Source: Sphingopyxis chilensis
GTDB lineage: Bacteria > Pseudomonadota > Alphaproteobacteria > Sphingomonadales > Sphingomonadaceae
DNA: 64,000 nucleotides
Assembly (NCBI RefSeq): GCF_035930445.1
Contig: NZ_CP142394.1
Location: forward strand, 3,071,501-3,135,500
Direction of reading: 5' to 3'
In this document: piece by piece, positions 35,287 to 44,240 of the stretch
Position numbering within the stretch: the first letter of the stretch is position 1
Layout of the letters: each line of letters starts with the position of its first letter
Notes under the pieces: model-generated
Told to the model about the DNA's origin: nothing
What the model saw: the letters and a program-made list of their open reading frames with translations, nothing else
Databases searched by the model: none
Program-made: the position numbers and the translations under genes

Positions 35287-37275
35287 ATGCAACGGCGGGA
35301 CCAGAGCCGATACCGCTGGCGTGGGGGCCAGTGTTTGCAGTCTGCGCGAGCCTGTATCATGCTCGTCTGGCTGGCGTTGACGCTTGCCGCAAATCCCGTC
35401 GCCGCGCAGACCACCACAACCTATAGCAACACCACTACCGGCACGATCAATGCCGCGACGACCTGCACCGCGCCGCTGGTGCGCAATTTCACCGTCGGTA
35501 CCGGCTATACCGTCGGCGACGTCGATCTCGGCCTGCTCGCGACGCACAGCTGGCGCGGCGACCTGCGCGTCACGCTGCAATCGCCGGCCGGGACGCGCGT
35601 CCAGCTGGTCGATGGCGATACCGGTTCGATCGACGGCAATAATTTCAACGTCCACCTCGACGATGACGCCGCGCAGGCCGTCAACAGCGACGGCAACGGC
35701 ACCAATCATTCGACCAGCGCGCCCCCCTATCAGAATGTCTTCGGCCCGAACTCGCCGCTATCGGCCTTCAACGGCCAGAACAGCGCCGGGACCTGGCGGC
35801 TCGAGATTTGCGACCAATATCCATCGGCCGACAATGGCAATTTCGTGCGAGCCGATCTCTACCTGACCAGCGTGCCGTCGAACTTCGCCGACCTGTCGCT
35901 GACCAAATCGGTCAGCAACGCGGCGCCGGCGTTCGGGGCGAGCATCAACTATGTGCTGAGCGTCACCAATGCGAGCGGGTCGACGCTGACCGCCAGCGGC
36001 GTGACGGTGCAGGACAATCTGCCACCGGGCTTCAATTTCACGGGCGCGTCGGGCTTTGGCAGCTATAACAGCGTGACCGGCGTGTGGACGGTAGGGAGCA
36101 TCCCCGCGGGGACAACGCGGACGTTGACGATCAGCGGCACCGTCGCGGCGACGGCGGGCGCGAGCGTCACCAACATCGCCGAGATCAGCGCCTCCTCCGC
36201 CCTCGACTTCGATTCGACGCCCGGCAACGGCGCGGCGGGAGAGGATGATTATGACAGCGCGAGCTTTACCGTGTCGGGGACGCGCGTCGCCGGGACGCCG
36301 CCGGCGCTCGTCTGCCCGGTCGGCACGACGGTATACGACTGGGACGGCGTCAGCTGGCCGGCGGGCACGACGAGCGCCGGCGCGACGTTGACGGCGATCG
36401 GCAGCGCGAATGTCAACATTGCGATCAACGGCGGCAGTTTTCTGAGCAACGCGACCTATGGCGGCCAGTCGCCGACGCGGCAGAATGTCGTCACCGGCGG
36501 GCTGAATCCGGCGCAATATTCGATTTTCGAGCTTGTCGATTTCACCAGCCAGGCGGGGACCGTCACCACCACGATCACGCTGCCGACCGCGGTGCCGGGC
36601 GCACAATTCCGGCTGTTCGACGTCGATTATGCATCGGGCCAGTTCGCTGACCGCGTGACCGTCATCGGCATCTATAACGGCGCCGCCGTCACCCCCATAC
36701 TCACCAACGGCTCCGCCAATTATGTGATCGGGAACAGCGCCTATGGCGACGTGCTGTCGACCGATGGCAGCGCCGACGGCACGGTCACCGTGACCTTCAA
36801 TACACCCGTCGACAGCATCACGATCGAATATGGCAGCCACGGCCTCGCCCCCGCCAACCCGGGGCAACAGGGCATGGCGCTCCACGACATCACCTTCTGC
36901 CGCCCGACCGCCAATCTGACGATCGCGAAGACGAGCAGCATCGTCAGCGACCCGGTGAACGGCACGACCAATCCGAAAGCGATCCCCGGCGCGAGGATGC
37001 GCTACTGCATCCTCGTCACCAACAATGGCAGCGGCACCGCGACGGGCATCAGCGTCGCCGATCCGCTGCCCCCCGGAACCAGCTTCATCGCCGGATCGCT
37101 GCGCAGCGGCACGAGCTGCGCGGGCGCGGCGACGATCGAGGACGACAATGCGAGCGGCGCCGACGAAGGCGACCCGTTCGGCGCGTCGGCAGCAGGGACG
37201 ACTGTCGCCGCGACCACCGCGACGCTGCTGCCCGGCGGGTCGATGGCGACCCTGTTCGACGTCGCGATCAACTGA
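35287..37275 (+). CDS. Secreted protein with P-domain and DUF11 repeats
   Basis: 662 residues. Signal peptide to about residue 40 (ALTLAANPVAAQ). Residues about 45-185 form a proprotein-convertase P-domain (DVDLGLLATHSWRGDLRVTL, then FNGQNSAGTWRLEICD). Two DUF11-type Ig-like domains follow: about 198-310 (DLSLTKSVSNAAPAFGASIN...DNLPPGFNF) and 545-650 (NLTIAKTSS...DPLPPGTSF), separated by a Cys-flanked beta domain (340-540). Rich in Thr/Ser/Asn/Gly and nearly free of Lys, as in surface proteins. No sorting signal or membrane anchor at the end. Probably extracellular or cell-surface, possibly adhesive; function unknown. Confidence 0.85.
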   Translation: MQRRDQSRYRWRGGQCLQSARACIMLVWLALTLAANPVAAQTTTTYSNTTTGTINAATTCTAPLVRNFTVGTGYTVGDVDLGLLATHSWRGDLRVTLQSPAGTRVQLVDGDTGSIDGNNFNVHLDDDAAQAVNSDGNGTNHSTSAPPYQNVFGPNSPLSAFNGQNSAGTWRLEICDQYPSADNGNFVRADLYLTSVPSNFADLSLTKSVSNAAPAFGASINYVLSVTNASGSTLTASGVTVQDNLPPGFNFTGASGFGSYNSVTGVWTVGSIPAGTTRTLTISGTVAATAGASVTNIAEISASSALDFDSTPGNGAAGEDDYDSASFTVSGTRVAGTPPALVCPVGTTVYDWDGVSWPAGTTSAGATLTAIGSANVNIAINGGSFLSNATYGGQSPTRQNVVTGGLNPAQYSIFELVDFTSQAGTVTTTITLPTAVPGAQFRLFDVDYASGQFADRVTVIGIYNGAAVTPILTNGSANYVIGNSAYGDVLSTDGSADGTVTVTFNTPVDSITIEYGSHGLAPANPGQQGMALHDITFCRPTANLTIAKTSSIVSDPVNGTTNPKAIPGARMRYCILVTNNGSGTATGISVADPLPPGTSFIAGSLRSGTSCAGAATIEDDNASGADEGDPFGASAAGTTVAATTATLLPGGSMATLFDVAIN

Positions 37276-37313
37276 CGACCGGCCCCGATTGCATTCTATA
37301 CCGGATAGTCTAA

Positions 37314-38696
37314 ATGCGCGACATGAGCACGCGCACCGCCTCCGACAGCAACGATCCCATCGTCGAAAACCGCGATCAACTTGCGGACCCCATGATCAAG
37401 GGCGAAAAGCCCAGGGACCGCTGGCGCATCGGCACCGAGCACGAAAAATTCGTCTATCGCACCGCCGACCACCGTGCCCCCTCCTATGACGAACCCGGCG
37501 GCATCCACGATCTTTTGATGGCGCTCACGCGCTTCGGCTGGGAACCGGTGATCGAGGGCGGGAAGGTCATCGCTCTGGCGGGCAGCGACGGCACGGTCAG
37601 CCTGGAGCCGGCGGGTCAGTTGGAACTCTCTGGCGCCCCGCTCGAAAATCTGCATCAGACCTGCGCCGAGACCGGCCGGCATTTGAAGCAGGTGAAGGAA
37701 GTCGGCGCCGAACTCGGTCTCGGCTTCCTCGGGCTTGGCATGTGGCCCGACAAGACGCGCGCCGAGCTGCCGATCATGCCCAAGGGGCGCTACAAGATCA
37801 TGCTCGAGCATATGCCGCGCGTCGGCAGTCTCGGCCTCGACATGATGCTGCGCACCTGCACGATCCAGACCAACCTCGACTATGCGAGCGAGGCCGACAT
37901 GGTGCAGAAATTCCGCGTCAGCCTTGCCCTCCAGCCGCTCGCTACGGCGCTTTTCGCTTCGTCACCCTTCACCGAGGGGCGGCCCAACGGCTATATGTCG
38001 TACCGCAGCCATATCTGGACCGACACCGACCCCGCACGCACCGGCATGCTGCCTTTTGTGTTCGAGGACGGCTTCGGCTATGAACGCTATGTCGACTACA
38101 TGCTCGACGTGCCGATGTATTTCGTCTTTCGCGACGGCAAATATATCGACGCCGCGGGGCAAAGTTTCCGCGACTTTCTGAAGGGCGAGCTGCCCGCGCT
38201 TCCCGGCGAGAAGCCCTACCTCTCCGACTGGAACGACCATCTGTCGACCGCGTTTCCCGAAGTGCGGCTCAAAAGCTTCCTCGAAATGCGCGGTGCCGAC
38301 GGCGGTCCGTGGAACCGCATCTGCGCACTGCCGGCGCTGTGGGTCGGCCTGCTCTACGATCAGGGCGCGCTCGACGCGGCGTGGGACCTCGTCAAGGACT
38401 GGAGCATCGAGGAGCAGCAGGCGCTGCGCGACGCGGTGCCGAGCGAAGGCCTCGAGGCCCCGGCGCCCGGCGGCGGCACTGTCGGCGATCTGGCGCACCG
38501 CGTGCTCGACATCGCGGCGTCGGGCCTCGCGGCACGCGGCGAGGTCAATTCGATGGGCGATAATGAGGTGGGCTTCCTCGAACCGCTCCGCCGTATTGCC
38601 AAGAGCGGCAAATCGCCCGCACACGACCTGCTCGATCGCTATGAGGGGCCGTGGCACCACGATCTTTCGAAAATCTACGACGAACTGAGCTTCTAG
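37314..38696 (+). CDS. gshA: Glutamate-cysteine ligase (alphaproteobacterial/plant type)
   Basis: 460 residues, the length of the plant/alphaproteobacterial GshA group rather than the E. coli type. KPRDRWRIGTEHEKFVYRT, FLGLGMWPDKTRAELPIMPKGRY, HMPRVGSLGLDMMLRTCTIQ (parts of) and FASSPFTEGRPNGYMSYRSHIWTDTDPART-like segment identify it. It forms gamma-glutamylcysteine, the first step to glutathione. A second ATG three codons in (37323) is an alternative start. gshB is not in the window. Confidence 0.96.
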   Translation: MRDMSTRTASDSNDPIVENRDQLADPMIKGEKPRDRWRIGTEHEKFVYRTADHRAPSYDEPGGIHDLLMALTRFGWEPVIEGGKVIALAGSDGTVSLEPAGQLELSGAPLENLHQTCAETGRHLKQVKEVGAELGLGFLGLGMWPDKTRAELPIMPKGRYKIMLEHMPRVGSLGLDMMLRTCTIQTNLDYASEADMVQKFRVSLALQPLATALFASSPFTEGRPNGYMSYRSHIWTDTDPARTGMLPFVFEDGFGYERYVDYMLDVPMYFVFRDGKYIDAAGQSFRDFLKGELPALPGEKPYLSDWNDHLSTAFPEVRLKSFLEMRGADGGPWNRICALPALWVGLLYDQGALDAAWDLVKDWSIEEQQALRDAVPSEGLEAPAPGGGTVGDLAHRVLDIAASGLAARGEVNSMGDNEVGFLEPLRRIAKSGKSPAHDLLDRYEGPWHHDLSKIYDELSF

Positions 38697-38751
38697 ACAA
38701 TTTCAGAAAGAGGGAGCCCGGGGTCAAGTCCGGGTCACGCTGATTCGGAGC

Positions 38752-38784
38752 AAAAGAAAACCGGCGCGGATCGCTCCGCGCCGG
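38752..38784 (-). terminator. Rho-independent terminator of ctrA
   Basis: Perfect 10-base stem CCGGCGCGGA / TCCGCGCCGG with TCGC loop; minus strand continues TTTTCTTTTG. It lies 33 bases after the ctrA stop. Confidence 0.9.
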
Positions 38785-38816
38785 GTTCCCTCGGGTAACT
38801 TTCGAAGCGCTATGCG

Positions 38817-39524
38817 TCAGGCGACGCGGCGCACCTCATTGCCTTCGTCGTCGATGTCGCGAAGGACATAACCGCGGCCCCAGACCGTCTCGATATAATT
38901 TTCGCCGCCGCAGGCGAGCGCGAGTTTCTTCCTGAGCTTGCAGATGAAGACGTCGATGATCTTCAGCTCGGGCTCGTCCATGCCGCCATAAAGGTGATTC
39001 AGGAACATTTCCTTCGTCAGCGTCGTGCCCTTGCGCAAGCTGAGCAGCTCGAGCATCTGATATTCCTTGCCGGTCAGATGCACGCGAACGCTGTCGACCT
39101 CGACCGTCTTGGTGTCGAGATTGACGGCGAGCTTGCCCGTCTTGATGACGCTCTGGCTGTGGCCTTTCGACCGGCGGACGACCGCATGAATGCGCGCGAC
39201 CAGTTCGTCGCGGTGGAACGGCTTGGTGACATAATCGTCGGCGCCGAAGCCGAACGAGCGCACCTTCGAATCCATTTCCGAAATGCCCGACAGGATCAGC
39301 ACCGGCGTCTGCACCTTCGCGGTGCGCAGCTTTTTCAGCACGTCATAGCCGTGCATGTCGGGCAGGTTCAGGTCGAGCAGGATGATGTCGTAATCATAGA
39401 GCTTGCCCAGGTCCAAGCCCTCTTCCCCCAAGTCGGTGGTGTAGACGTTGAAGCCTTCGGTCGTGAGCATCGTGTCGATCGCTTTCGCGGTCGTCGGCTC
39501 GTCCTCGATCAGCAGTACGCGCAT
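38817..39524 (-). CDS. ctrA: Cell-cycle response regulator CtrA
   Basis: 235 residues, OmpR/PhoB class. Receiver with phospho-acceptor Asp51 ([10 protein letters not shown]) and KPF lysine; DNA-binding domain with [33 protein letters not shown] (family-specific, positions about 150-182) and GRGYVLRD. CtrA controls cell cycle, motility and division genes in alphaproteobacteria after phosphorelay through CckA/ChpT. A TTAA-N7-TTAA box lies 130 bases upstream, so autoregulation is likely. Confidence 0.97.
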   Translation of the reverse strand: MRVLLIEDEPTTAKAIDTMLTTEGFNVYTTDLGEEGLDLGKLYDYDIILLDLNLPDMHGYDVLKKLRTAKVQTPVLILSGISEMDSKVRSFGFGADDYVTKPFHRDELVARIHAVVRRSKGHSQSVIKTGKLAVNLDTKTVEVDSVRVHLTGKEYQMLELLSLRKGTTLTKEMFLNHLYGGMDEPELKIIDVFICKLRKKLALACGGENYIETVWGRGYVLRDIDDEGNEVRRVA

Positions 39525-39653
39525 TAGGCACCCCTTGACTGTTTCCCACGATAATCCCGCGAACCGATCGCATGACCATCAAGGATGTCACCCGATCAAC
39601 CCCCGTTGCAGGACTGCCGGAACATTAACCACGAAACTAATGAAGGGAAAAGG

Positions 39654-39668
39654 TTAATTTTGATTTAA
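39654..39668. promoter_or_regulatory. CtrA-binding box upstream of ctrA
   Basis: TTAATTTTGATTTAA is an exact TTAA-N7-TTAA, the CtrA consensus. A GAGTC (GANTC, CcrM methylation) site follows at 39684-39688. Both elements also mark the ctrA promoters of Caulobacter; here the function is inferred. The box also lies 42 bases past the stop of the LysR gene. Confidence 0.65.
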
Positions 39669-39710
39669 CCCGCAGAAGTCCACGAGTCGCGCTCTATTTG
39701 CAACAGTCAC

Positions 39711-40658
39711 TCAGCCCGCTTTTCCATCATGGTGAAGCGCCAGATACTGCTCGTGTGCGCCGGTGCAGGACATCTTCAGCGTATCGACCAGATGGTCCGA
39801 AAGCGCGCGCACGCGCGCCGGACGCAGCCGCGACGGCGGCGACAGCAGGTGCAGGTGCGACTGCGGCAGCGACCAGTCGGTCAGGATCGGCACGACCGCA
39901 CCCGACGCCAGCGCGTCGGCCGCGATGAAGTCGGGGAGCGCCGCAATCCCGACGCCCGCAACAACGAGCGGTACCGCGACATCGCCATTGTTCGCGAAGA
40001 GCGGCCCGGTCGGCAGCACCGTCGCCTCCTCGCCCTTGCGATGGAAATGGAGCGGCAACGCGCGCTGGCGGTGACCGTAACCGATCAGGCGGTGGCCCGC
40101 GAGGTCGAGCGGGTGCCTGGGCGTGCCGTGCCGCTCCAGATAGGCGGGGCTCGCGATCACCGAGGCCGCGACCGGCGCGATCGTGCGCGCGAGCAGGCTC
40201 GAATCGGCAAGCGGCGAAATGCGCAAAGTGAGGTCGATGCCTTCGGCGACGGGGTCATTGCGCGCGTCGCTCAGCAGCACCTCGATCTCGACCGCGGGAT
40301 GGCGGTCGAGGAAGGCCGCGAGCGGCGGGCCGAGCACCTTGATCCCGAAGCTCATCGGCGCCGCAAGACGGATCGGGCCCGCGAGATCGACGCGGTCGCC
40401 GCGCGCCGCTTCGGTCGCGGCGGTCGCCGCCGCGACCATCGCGCGCGCCTCGTCGAGCAGCCCCGCGCCCGCGGTCGACACGGCGACGACGCGCGAGCTC
40501 CTGTGCAGCAGGGTGATGCCGAGCGATGCCTCGAGCCGCGTCACCGCCTTCGACACGCTCGCCTTCGACAGGCCGAGCGCGGCCGCCGCCGCGGTAAAGC
40601 TGCCGCCATCGGCCACGGCGACGAAACAGGCCCAGCCTTCATAGTCGGGAAGCGCCAT
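39711..40658 (-). CDS. LysR family transcriptional regulator
   Basis: 315 residues. N-terminal winged helix MALPDYEGWACFVAVADGGS, SFTAAAAALGLSKASVSKAV, LEASLGITLLHRSSR; effector domain from about 90 (GPIRLAAPMSFG, DLTLRIS). It belongs to the CrgA-like subgroup. Divergent from pirin and azoreductase genes, which it most likely controls in response to quinones or electrophiles; the intergenic region carries a palindromic repeat and candidate operators. Confidence 0.93.
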   Translation of the reverse strand: MALPDYEGWACFVAVADGGSFTAAAAALGLSKASVSKAVTRLEASLGITLLHRSSRVVAVSTAGAGLLDEARAMVAAATAATEAARGDRVDLAGPIRLAAPMSFGIKVLGPPLAAFLDRHPAVEIEVLLSDARNDPVAEGIDLTLRISPLADSSLLARTIAPVAASVIASPAYLERHGTPRHPLDLAGHRLIGYGHRQRALPLHFHRKGEEATVLPTGPLFANNGDVAVPLVVAGVGIAALPDFIAADALASGAVVPILTDWSLPQSHLHLLSPPSRLRPARVRALSDHLVDTLKMSCTGAHEQYLALHHDGKAG

Positions 40659-40681
40659 AAACTATCTCCTATCCGCTTGTT

Positions 40682-40776
40682 CGTCATTGCGAGGAGCCGC
40701 AGGCGACGCGGCAATCTCCAGCTTTCGGTCCCTATGGACGGTCGCTGGGGATTGCTTCGCTCCGCTCGCAAGGACT
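40682..40776. repeat. Palindromic repeat element, copy A
   Basis: Begins CGTCATTGCGAG and ends CTCGCAAGGACT; inner arms GCAATCTCCAGC and GCTGGGGATTGC pair with one mismatch. The same outer and inner arms occur at 50207-50292, so these are two members of one family of about 90 bases. It sits between the LysR start and the putative operator. Confidence 0.75.
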
Positions 40777-40784
40777 TCAATATT

Positions 40785-40824
40785 GGAAACGATGGTTTTC
40801 CATCTACGCTATTTTAGAAACGAT
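40785..40824. promoter_or_regulatory. Candidate LysR operator region for pirin/azoreductase
   Basis: A partial dyad GGAAAC-GATG-GTTTTCC (40785-40801) overlaps ATGG-TTTT-CCAT, and GAAACGAT is directly repeated at 40786 and 40817, 31 bases apart (about three helical turns). The stretch is AT-rich against a GC-rich background and lies 80-120 bases before the pirin start. Confidence 0.45.
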
Positions 40825-40905
40825 CCAAATGCCTATTTTGTCCTCAACAGACTAACGCCGCCGGGCTCCAAAGCCCCGGGTGGCTGCGAAAGAAAGGACA
40901 AGGCC

Positions 40906-41601
40906 ATGATCGACATTCGCAAATTCGACACGCTGGGCCACGCCAACCATGGCTGGCTCGACGCCCGCCACCATTTCTCGTTCGCGAGCTATCACGACCC
41001 GAAGCGCATGGGCTGGGGCGCGCTGCGCGTCTGGAACGACGACGCCATCGCGGCGCAGTCGGGTTTCCCCCCGCACCCGCACCGCGACATGGAAATCATC
41101 ACCTATGTCCGCACCGGCGCGATCACGCACCGAGACAGCATGGGCAACAGCGGCCGCACCGCGGCGGGCGATGTCCAGGTGATGAGCGCGGGCACCGGCG
41201 TGACGCACAGCGAATTCAACCTCGAGGATGAGGAAACGACGCTGTTCCAGATCTGGATCATCCCCGATCTCGAGGGTGGCAATCCCGGCTGGGGCGCCCG
41301 CCAGTTCCCGAAGGCCGACCGTTCGGGACAGTTTGTGACGCTGGCGAGCGGGATCGAGGGCGATGACGCGCTGCCTATCCGCGCCAATGCCCGCGTCGCC
41401 GCGGCGACGGTGAACGCCGGCGCAAGCGTCTCCTACGACCTTGAAGCCGGACGCCACGCCTATCTGGTCGCCGCCAAGGGCCGCATCCGCGTCAATGGCG
41501 AGGAGGCAGATCCTCGCGACGGCATCGCGCTCCGCGATGTCGGGACGATCAAGGTCGAGGCGCTCGACGACGCCGAACTGGTGCTCGTCGACAGCCTCTG
41601 A
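40906..41601 (+). CDS. Pirin family protein (YhhW-like bicupin)
   Basis: 231 residues from the ATG behind AGAAAGGA. GFPPHPHRDMEIITYV and GTGVTHSEFN give the metal ligands of the N-terminal cupin (His/His/His/Glu); the C-terminal cupin is degenerate. Relatives are quercetin dioxygenases or redox-responsive proteins. First of three genes facing the LysR regulator. Confidence 0.92.
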   Translation: MIDIRKFDTLGHANHGWLDARHHFSFASYHDPKRMGWGALRVWNDDAIAAQSGFPPHPHRDMEIITYVRTGAITHRDSMGNSGRTAAGDVQVMSAGTGVTHSEFNLEDEETTLFQIWIIPDLEGGNPGWGARQFPKADRSGQFVTLASGIEGDDALPIRANARVAAATVNAGASVSYDLEAGRHAYLVAAKGRIRVNGEEADPRDGIALRDVGTIKVEALDDAELVLVDSL

Positions 41602-41650
41602 CGGAGCCCCCCGGCCGCCGCCTTACCCCTCCCCCGGCGGCGGCCACCCC

Positions 41651-41684
41651 GCCGCGAGCCTCCCCCGATGGGCAGGCTCGCGGC
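41651..41684. other. Inverted repeat between pirin and azoreductase genes
   Basis: Perfect 10-base arms GCCGCGAGCC and GGCTCGCGGC, 14-base loop, no T-run. It may tune expression or mRNA stability between the two genes; a terminator with full effect is unlikely. Confidence 0.6.
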
Positions 41685-41723
41685 ACCCCCTCTCCCCTCC
41701 CCTCAAAGCCAAGGAGTAATGCC

Positions 41724-42320
41724 ATGACCAATATCCTTCGTATCGACGCCAGCGCCCGCACCAGCGGGTCGACCACGCGCCAGCTCTCGGGCCAGCTCGT
41801 GAACCACCTTATCGAACAGGGCTATGGCGCCAACGTCGTCCACCGCGACCTCGCGCTCACCCCGCCCGCGCTGCTCACCGAAAGCTGGGTCGGCGCCAAT
41901 TTCACCGACGACGCCGACCGCAGCGAGGAACAGAAGGCCGCGCTTGCAAGCTCGGACGAGCTGATCGGCGAGCTCGAAGCCGCCGACACGATCGTCATCG
42001 GAGTCCCCGTCTATAATTTCGCGATCCCCGCCTCGCTCAAGGCCTGGGTCGACCTGATCGCGCGTGCGCGCCGTACCTTCCGCTATACCGAAGCCGGTCC
42101 CGAAGGCCTGCTGAAGGGCAAGAAAGCCTATCTGGTCGTCGCATCGGGCGGCGTGCCGGTCGGCAGCGACTATGATTTCGCCACCGGCTATCTGCGCCAC
42201 GTCCTCGGCTTCGTGGGCATCACCGATGTCACGATCATCGCCGCCGACCAGCAGATGATGGACGGCGAAGCGCTGAACCGCGCGACCGCGGCGATCGGCG
42301 AGCTGAAGCAGGCTGCCTGA
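41724..42320 (+). CDS. azoR: FMN-dependent NADH-azoreductase
   Basis: 198 residues. Flavodoxin-like quinone reductase: MTNILRIDASART at the phosphate loop, VIGVPVYNFAIPASLKAWVD, and GKKAYLVVASGG. AzoR reduces quinones and azo bonds using NADH and FMN, protecting against thiol-reactive electrophiles. AAGGAG is placed ideally before the ATG. The LysR/pirin/azoR grouping supports a quinone response role. Confidence 0.93.
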   Translation: MTNILRIDASARTSGSTTRQLSGQLVNHLIEQGYGANVVHRDLALTPPALLTESWVGANFTDDADRSEEQKAALASSDELIGELEAADTIVIGVPVYNFAIPASLKAWVDLIARARRTFRYTEAGPEGLLKGKKAYLVVASGGVPVGSDYDFATGYLRHVLGFVGITDVTIIAADQQMMDGEALNRATAAIGELKQAA

Positions 42321-42324
42321 ACCG

Positions 42325-43125
42325 ATGCGCCGTCTCCCGAGCCTTTTCCTTTCGCATGGCTCGCCGATGATGGCGCTCGAGCCCAGCCCGGCGCGGGACT
42401 TCCTCGCCGGGCTGGGCGCCCATTTGCCGCGCCCGCGCGCAATCCTCCTCGTCTCCGCGCACCATGATGCCGCGTATCAGGGCGGCCGCGTCACCGTCAC
42501 CGCCTCGCCCGCCCCGCCGACGATCCACGACTTCGGCGGCTTTCCCGACGCGCTGTTCGCGATGCGCTACCCCGCGCCGGGCGACCCGGTACTGGCGAGC
42601 CGCGTGGTCGAAATGCTTGCGAGCTGCGGCCTGACGGTCACCGCCGATCCCGAACGCGGTTTCGACCATGGCGCGTGGGTGCCGCTGTCGCTCATCTACC
42701 CACGGGCCGACATCCCGGTCGTCCAACTCTCGATCCATTCGAGCGCATCGTCCGAATTTCATTATGCGCTGGGGCAAGCGCTTGCTCCGCTTCGCGACGA
42801 CGGCGTGCTGATCGCCGGGTCGGGAAGCATCACGCACAACCTCCGCGCCTATTTCACCACGCGTCCGCCGATCGACGCTCCTGCGCCCGCGTGGGTCAGC
42901 GATTTCACCGACTGGGTCGCCGATCGCATGAAGACCGGAGCGGTCGACGATGTCCTCCACGCCGTCGAGCGCGCACCGCACGGCGCCGACAATCACCCGA
43001 CGCCCGATCATCTATTGCCGCTGTTCGTCGCGATGGGCGCGGGCGACACACCCCTCAAAGCCAGACGCCTGCACGCCAGCTCCACCTATGCCGTGCTCGC
43101 GATGGACGTTTACGCTTTCGACTAA
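42325..43125 (+). CDS. DODA-type extradiol aromatic ring-opening dioxygenase
   Basis: 266 residues, class III extradiol fold (4,5-DOPA dioxygenase, YgiD-like). Metal ligands lie in LFLSHGSPM (His11), LLVSAHHD and, later, GSGSITHN; FDHGAWVPL is the substrate-pocket motif. Members cleave catechol-like rings; the real substrate here is unknown. Four bases separate it from azoR, so the cluster would both reduce quinones and open the catechols produced, an inference. Confidence 0.92.
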   Translation: MRRLPSLFLSHGSPMMALEPSPARDFLAGLGAHLPRPRAILLVSAHHDAAYQGGRVTVTASPAPPTIHDFGGFPDALFAMRYPAPGDPVLASRVVEMLASCGLTVTADPERGFDHGAWVPLSLIYPRADIPVVQLSIHSSASSEFHYALGQALAPLRDDGVLIAGSGSITHNLRAYFTTRPPIDAPAPAWVSDFTDWVADRMKTGAVDDVLHAVERAPHGADNHPTPDHLLPLFVAMGAGDTPLKARRLHASSTYAVLAMDVYAFD

Positions 43126-43149
43126 GGGGCAGCCCGCCTATAGCGCGCC

Positions 43150-43833
43150 ATGCTCCTTTCAGATCGTGTCCTTTTCCTCGACGGCGAGGCCCTCGTCATC
43201 GACAAGCCCGCGGGCCTTCCCGTCGACGCGCCGCGCGACGGCAGCCTCAGCCTCGAAAATCATCTCGACCTGCTGCGCTTCGGCTTCAAGCGCTGGCCGC
43301 TTCCGGTCCACCGGCTCGACCGCGACACCTCGGGCTGCCTGCTCCTCGCGCGCAACCCAAAGGCGCACGGCCGCTTCACCCGCGCCTTCGAAAGCCGCGA
43401 GGTCGAGAAGCAATATCTCGCGATCGTCGATGGGGTGCCCGAGGGCGACAGCGGCACGATCGACATCGCGCTCGCCAAGGTGTCGACCGTCGAGGAGGGC
43501 TGGCGCATGGTCGGCGACCCGAAAGGCAAGCCGTCGGTGTCGCATTGGGAAAAGCTCGCCGTCGTCGGCGAGCGCAGCCTGCTCCGCTTCCGCCCCGAAA
43601 CGGGCCGCACCCACCAGCTGCGCGTCCACGCGCTCGAAGGGCTCGGCTTTCCGCTCGTCGGCGATCCCGTCTACGGGCGCGGCGGCACCAAAACGCGCAC
43701 CTTGCTCCACGCCGAACGGCTGGTGGTAAAACGTGACGTCAAGCCGTCGATAATTGCCGAGGCTCCCTTCCCCGACAGCTTCATCGCCTTGGGCTTCGCG
43801 GCGCCGGAGGGAGCGGAGCCGACGCGTGGCTGA
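43150..43833 (+). CDS. RluA family RNA pseudouridine synthase
   Basis: 227 residues with catalytic Asp57 in VHRLDRDTSGCLLLAR, YLAIVDG, GRTHQLRVHAL and GDPVYG. No S4 domain, as in RluA/TruC-like short members. Modifies uridine in rRNA or tRNA; which site cannot be told. Its last 8 bases overlap the arfB start. Confidence 0.94.
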   Translation: MLLSDRVLFLDGEALVIDKPAGLPVDAPRDGSLSLENHLDLLRFGFKRWPLPVHRLDRDTSGCLLLARNPKAHGRFTRAFESREVEKQYLAIVDGVPEGDSGTIDIALAKVSTVEEGWRMVGDPKGKPSVSHWEKLAVVGERSLLRFRPETGRTHQLRVHALEGLGFPLVGDPVYGRGGTKTRTLLHAERLVVKRDVKPSIIAEAPFPDSFIALGFAAPEGAEPTRG

Positions 43834-44227
43834 GATTCCGGAAAGCGCGATCAGCGAGAAGTTTCTCGCGGGGTCGGGACCGGGCGGCCAGAATGTCAAC
43901 AAGGTCGCGACCGCGTGCCAGCTGCGCGTCGATGTCTTCGCGCTGGGGCTTGCGCCCGACGCCTATCGCCGGCTCAAGGCGCTCGCGGGAAGCAGGATGA
44001 CCTCGGCGGGCGAACTCGTCATTCTCGCGCGCAGCTTCCGCACCCAGGAAGCGAACCGCGCCGACGCGCGCGCGCGGCTGAACGAGCTGGTCGATGCCGC
44101 GCTCGTCCGCCCCGAAAAGCGCATCAAGACCAGGCCGAGCAAGGCGGCGAAAGCCCGGCGCGTCGACAGCAAGAAAGCGCGCAGCAGCATCAAGGCCGGG
44201 CGCGGGCGGGTGCGCAGCACCGACTAG
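43826..44227 (+). CDS. arfB: Peptidyl-tRNA hydrolase ArfB (class I release factor-like)
   Basis: 133 residues from a GTG that overlaps the RluA stop. The GGQ loop is at 20-22 in LAGSGPGGQNVNK; the C-terminal 30 residues are a Lys/Arg/Ser-rich tail that inserts into the empty mRNA channel. It frees nascent chains from stalled ribosomes. In-frame ATG at 43754 exists but lies deep in the neighbouring gene and adds no conserved sequence. Confidence 0.95.
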   Translation: MAEIPESAISEKFLAGSGPGGQNVNKVATACQLRVDVFALGLAPDAYRRLKALAGSRMTSAGELVILARSFRTQEANRADARARLNELVDAALVRPEKRIKTRPSKAAKARRVDSKKARSSIKAGRGRVRSTD

Positions 44228-44240
44228 GGCGCGCCTTGCG

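Noticed and set aside
40861..40880. GC-rich partial hairpin before the pirin gene as a terminator or attenuator
   Set aside because: Arms pair imperfectly and no T-run follows.
41602..41723. Small gene between pirin and azoR
   Set aside because: The interval is a C-rich low-complexity stretch with an inverted repeat; no start with ribosome site.
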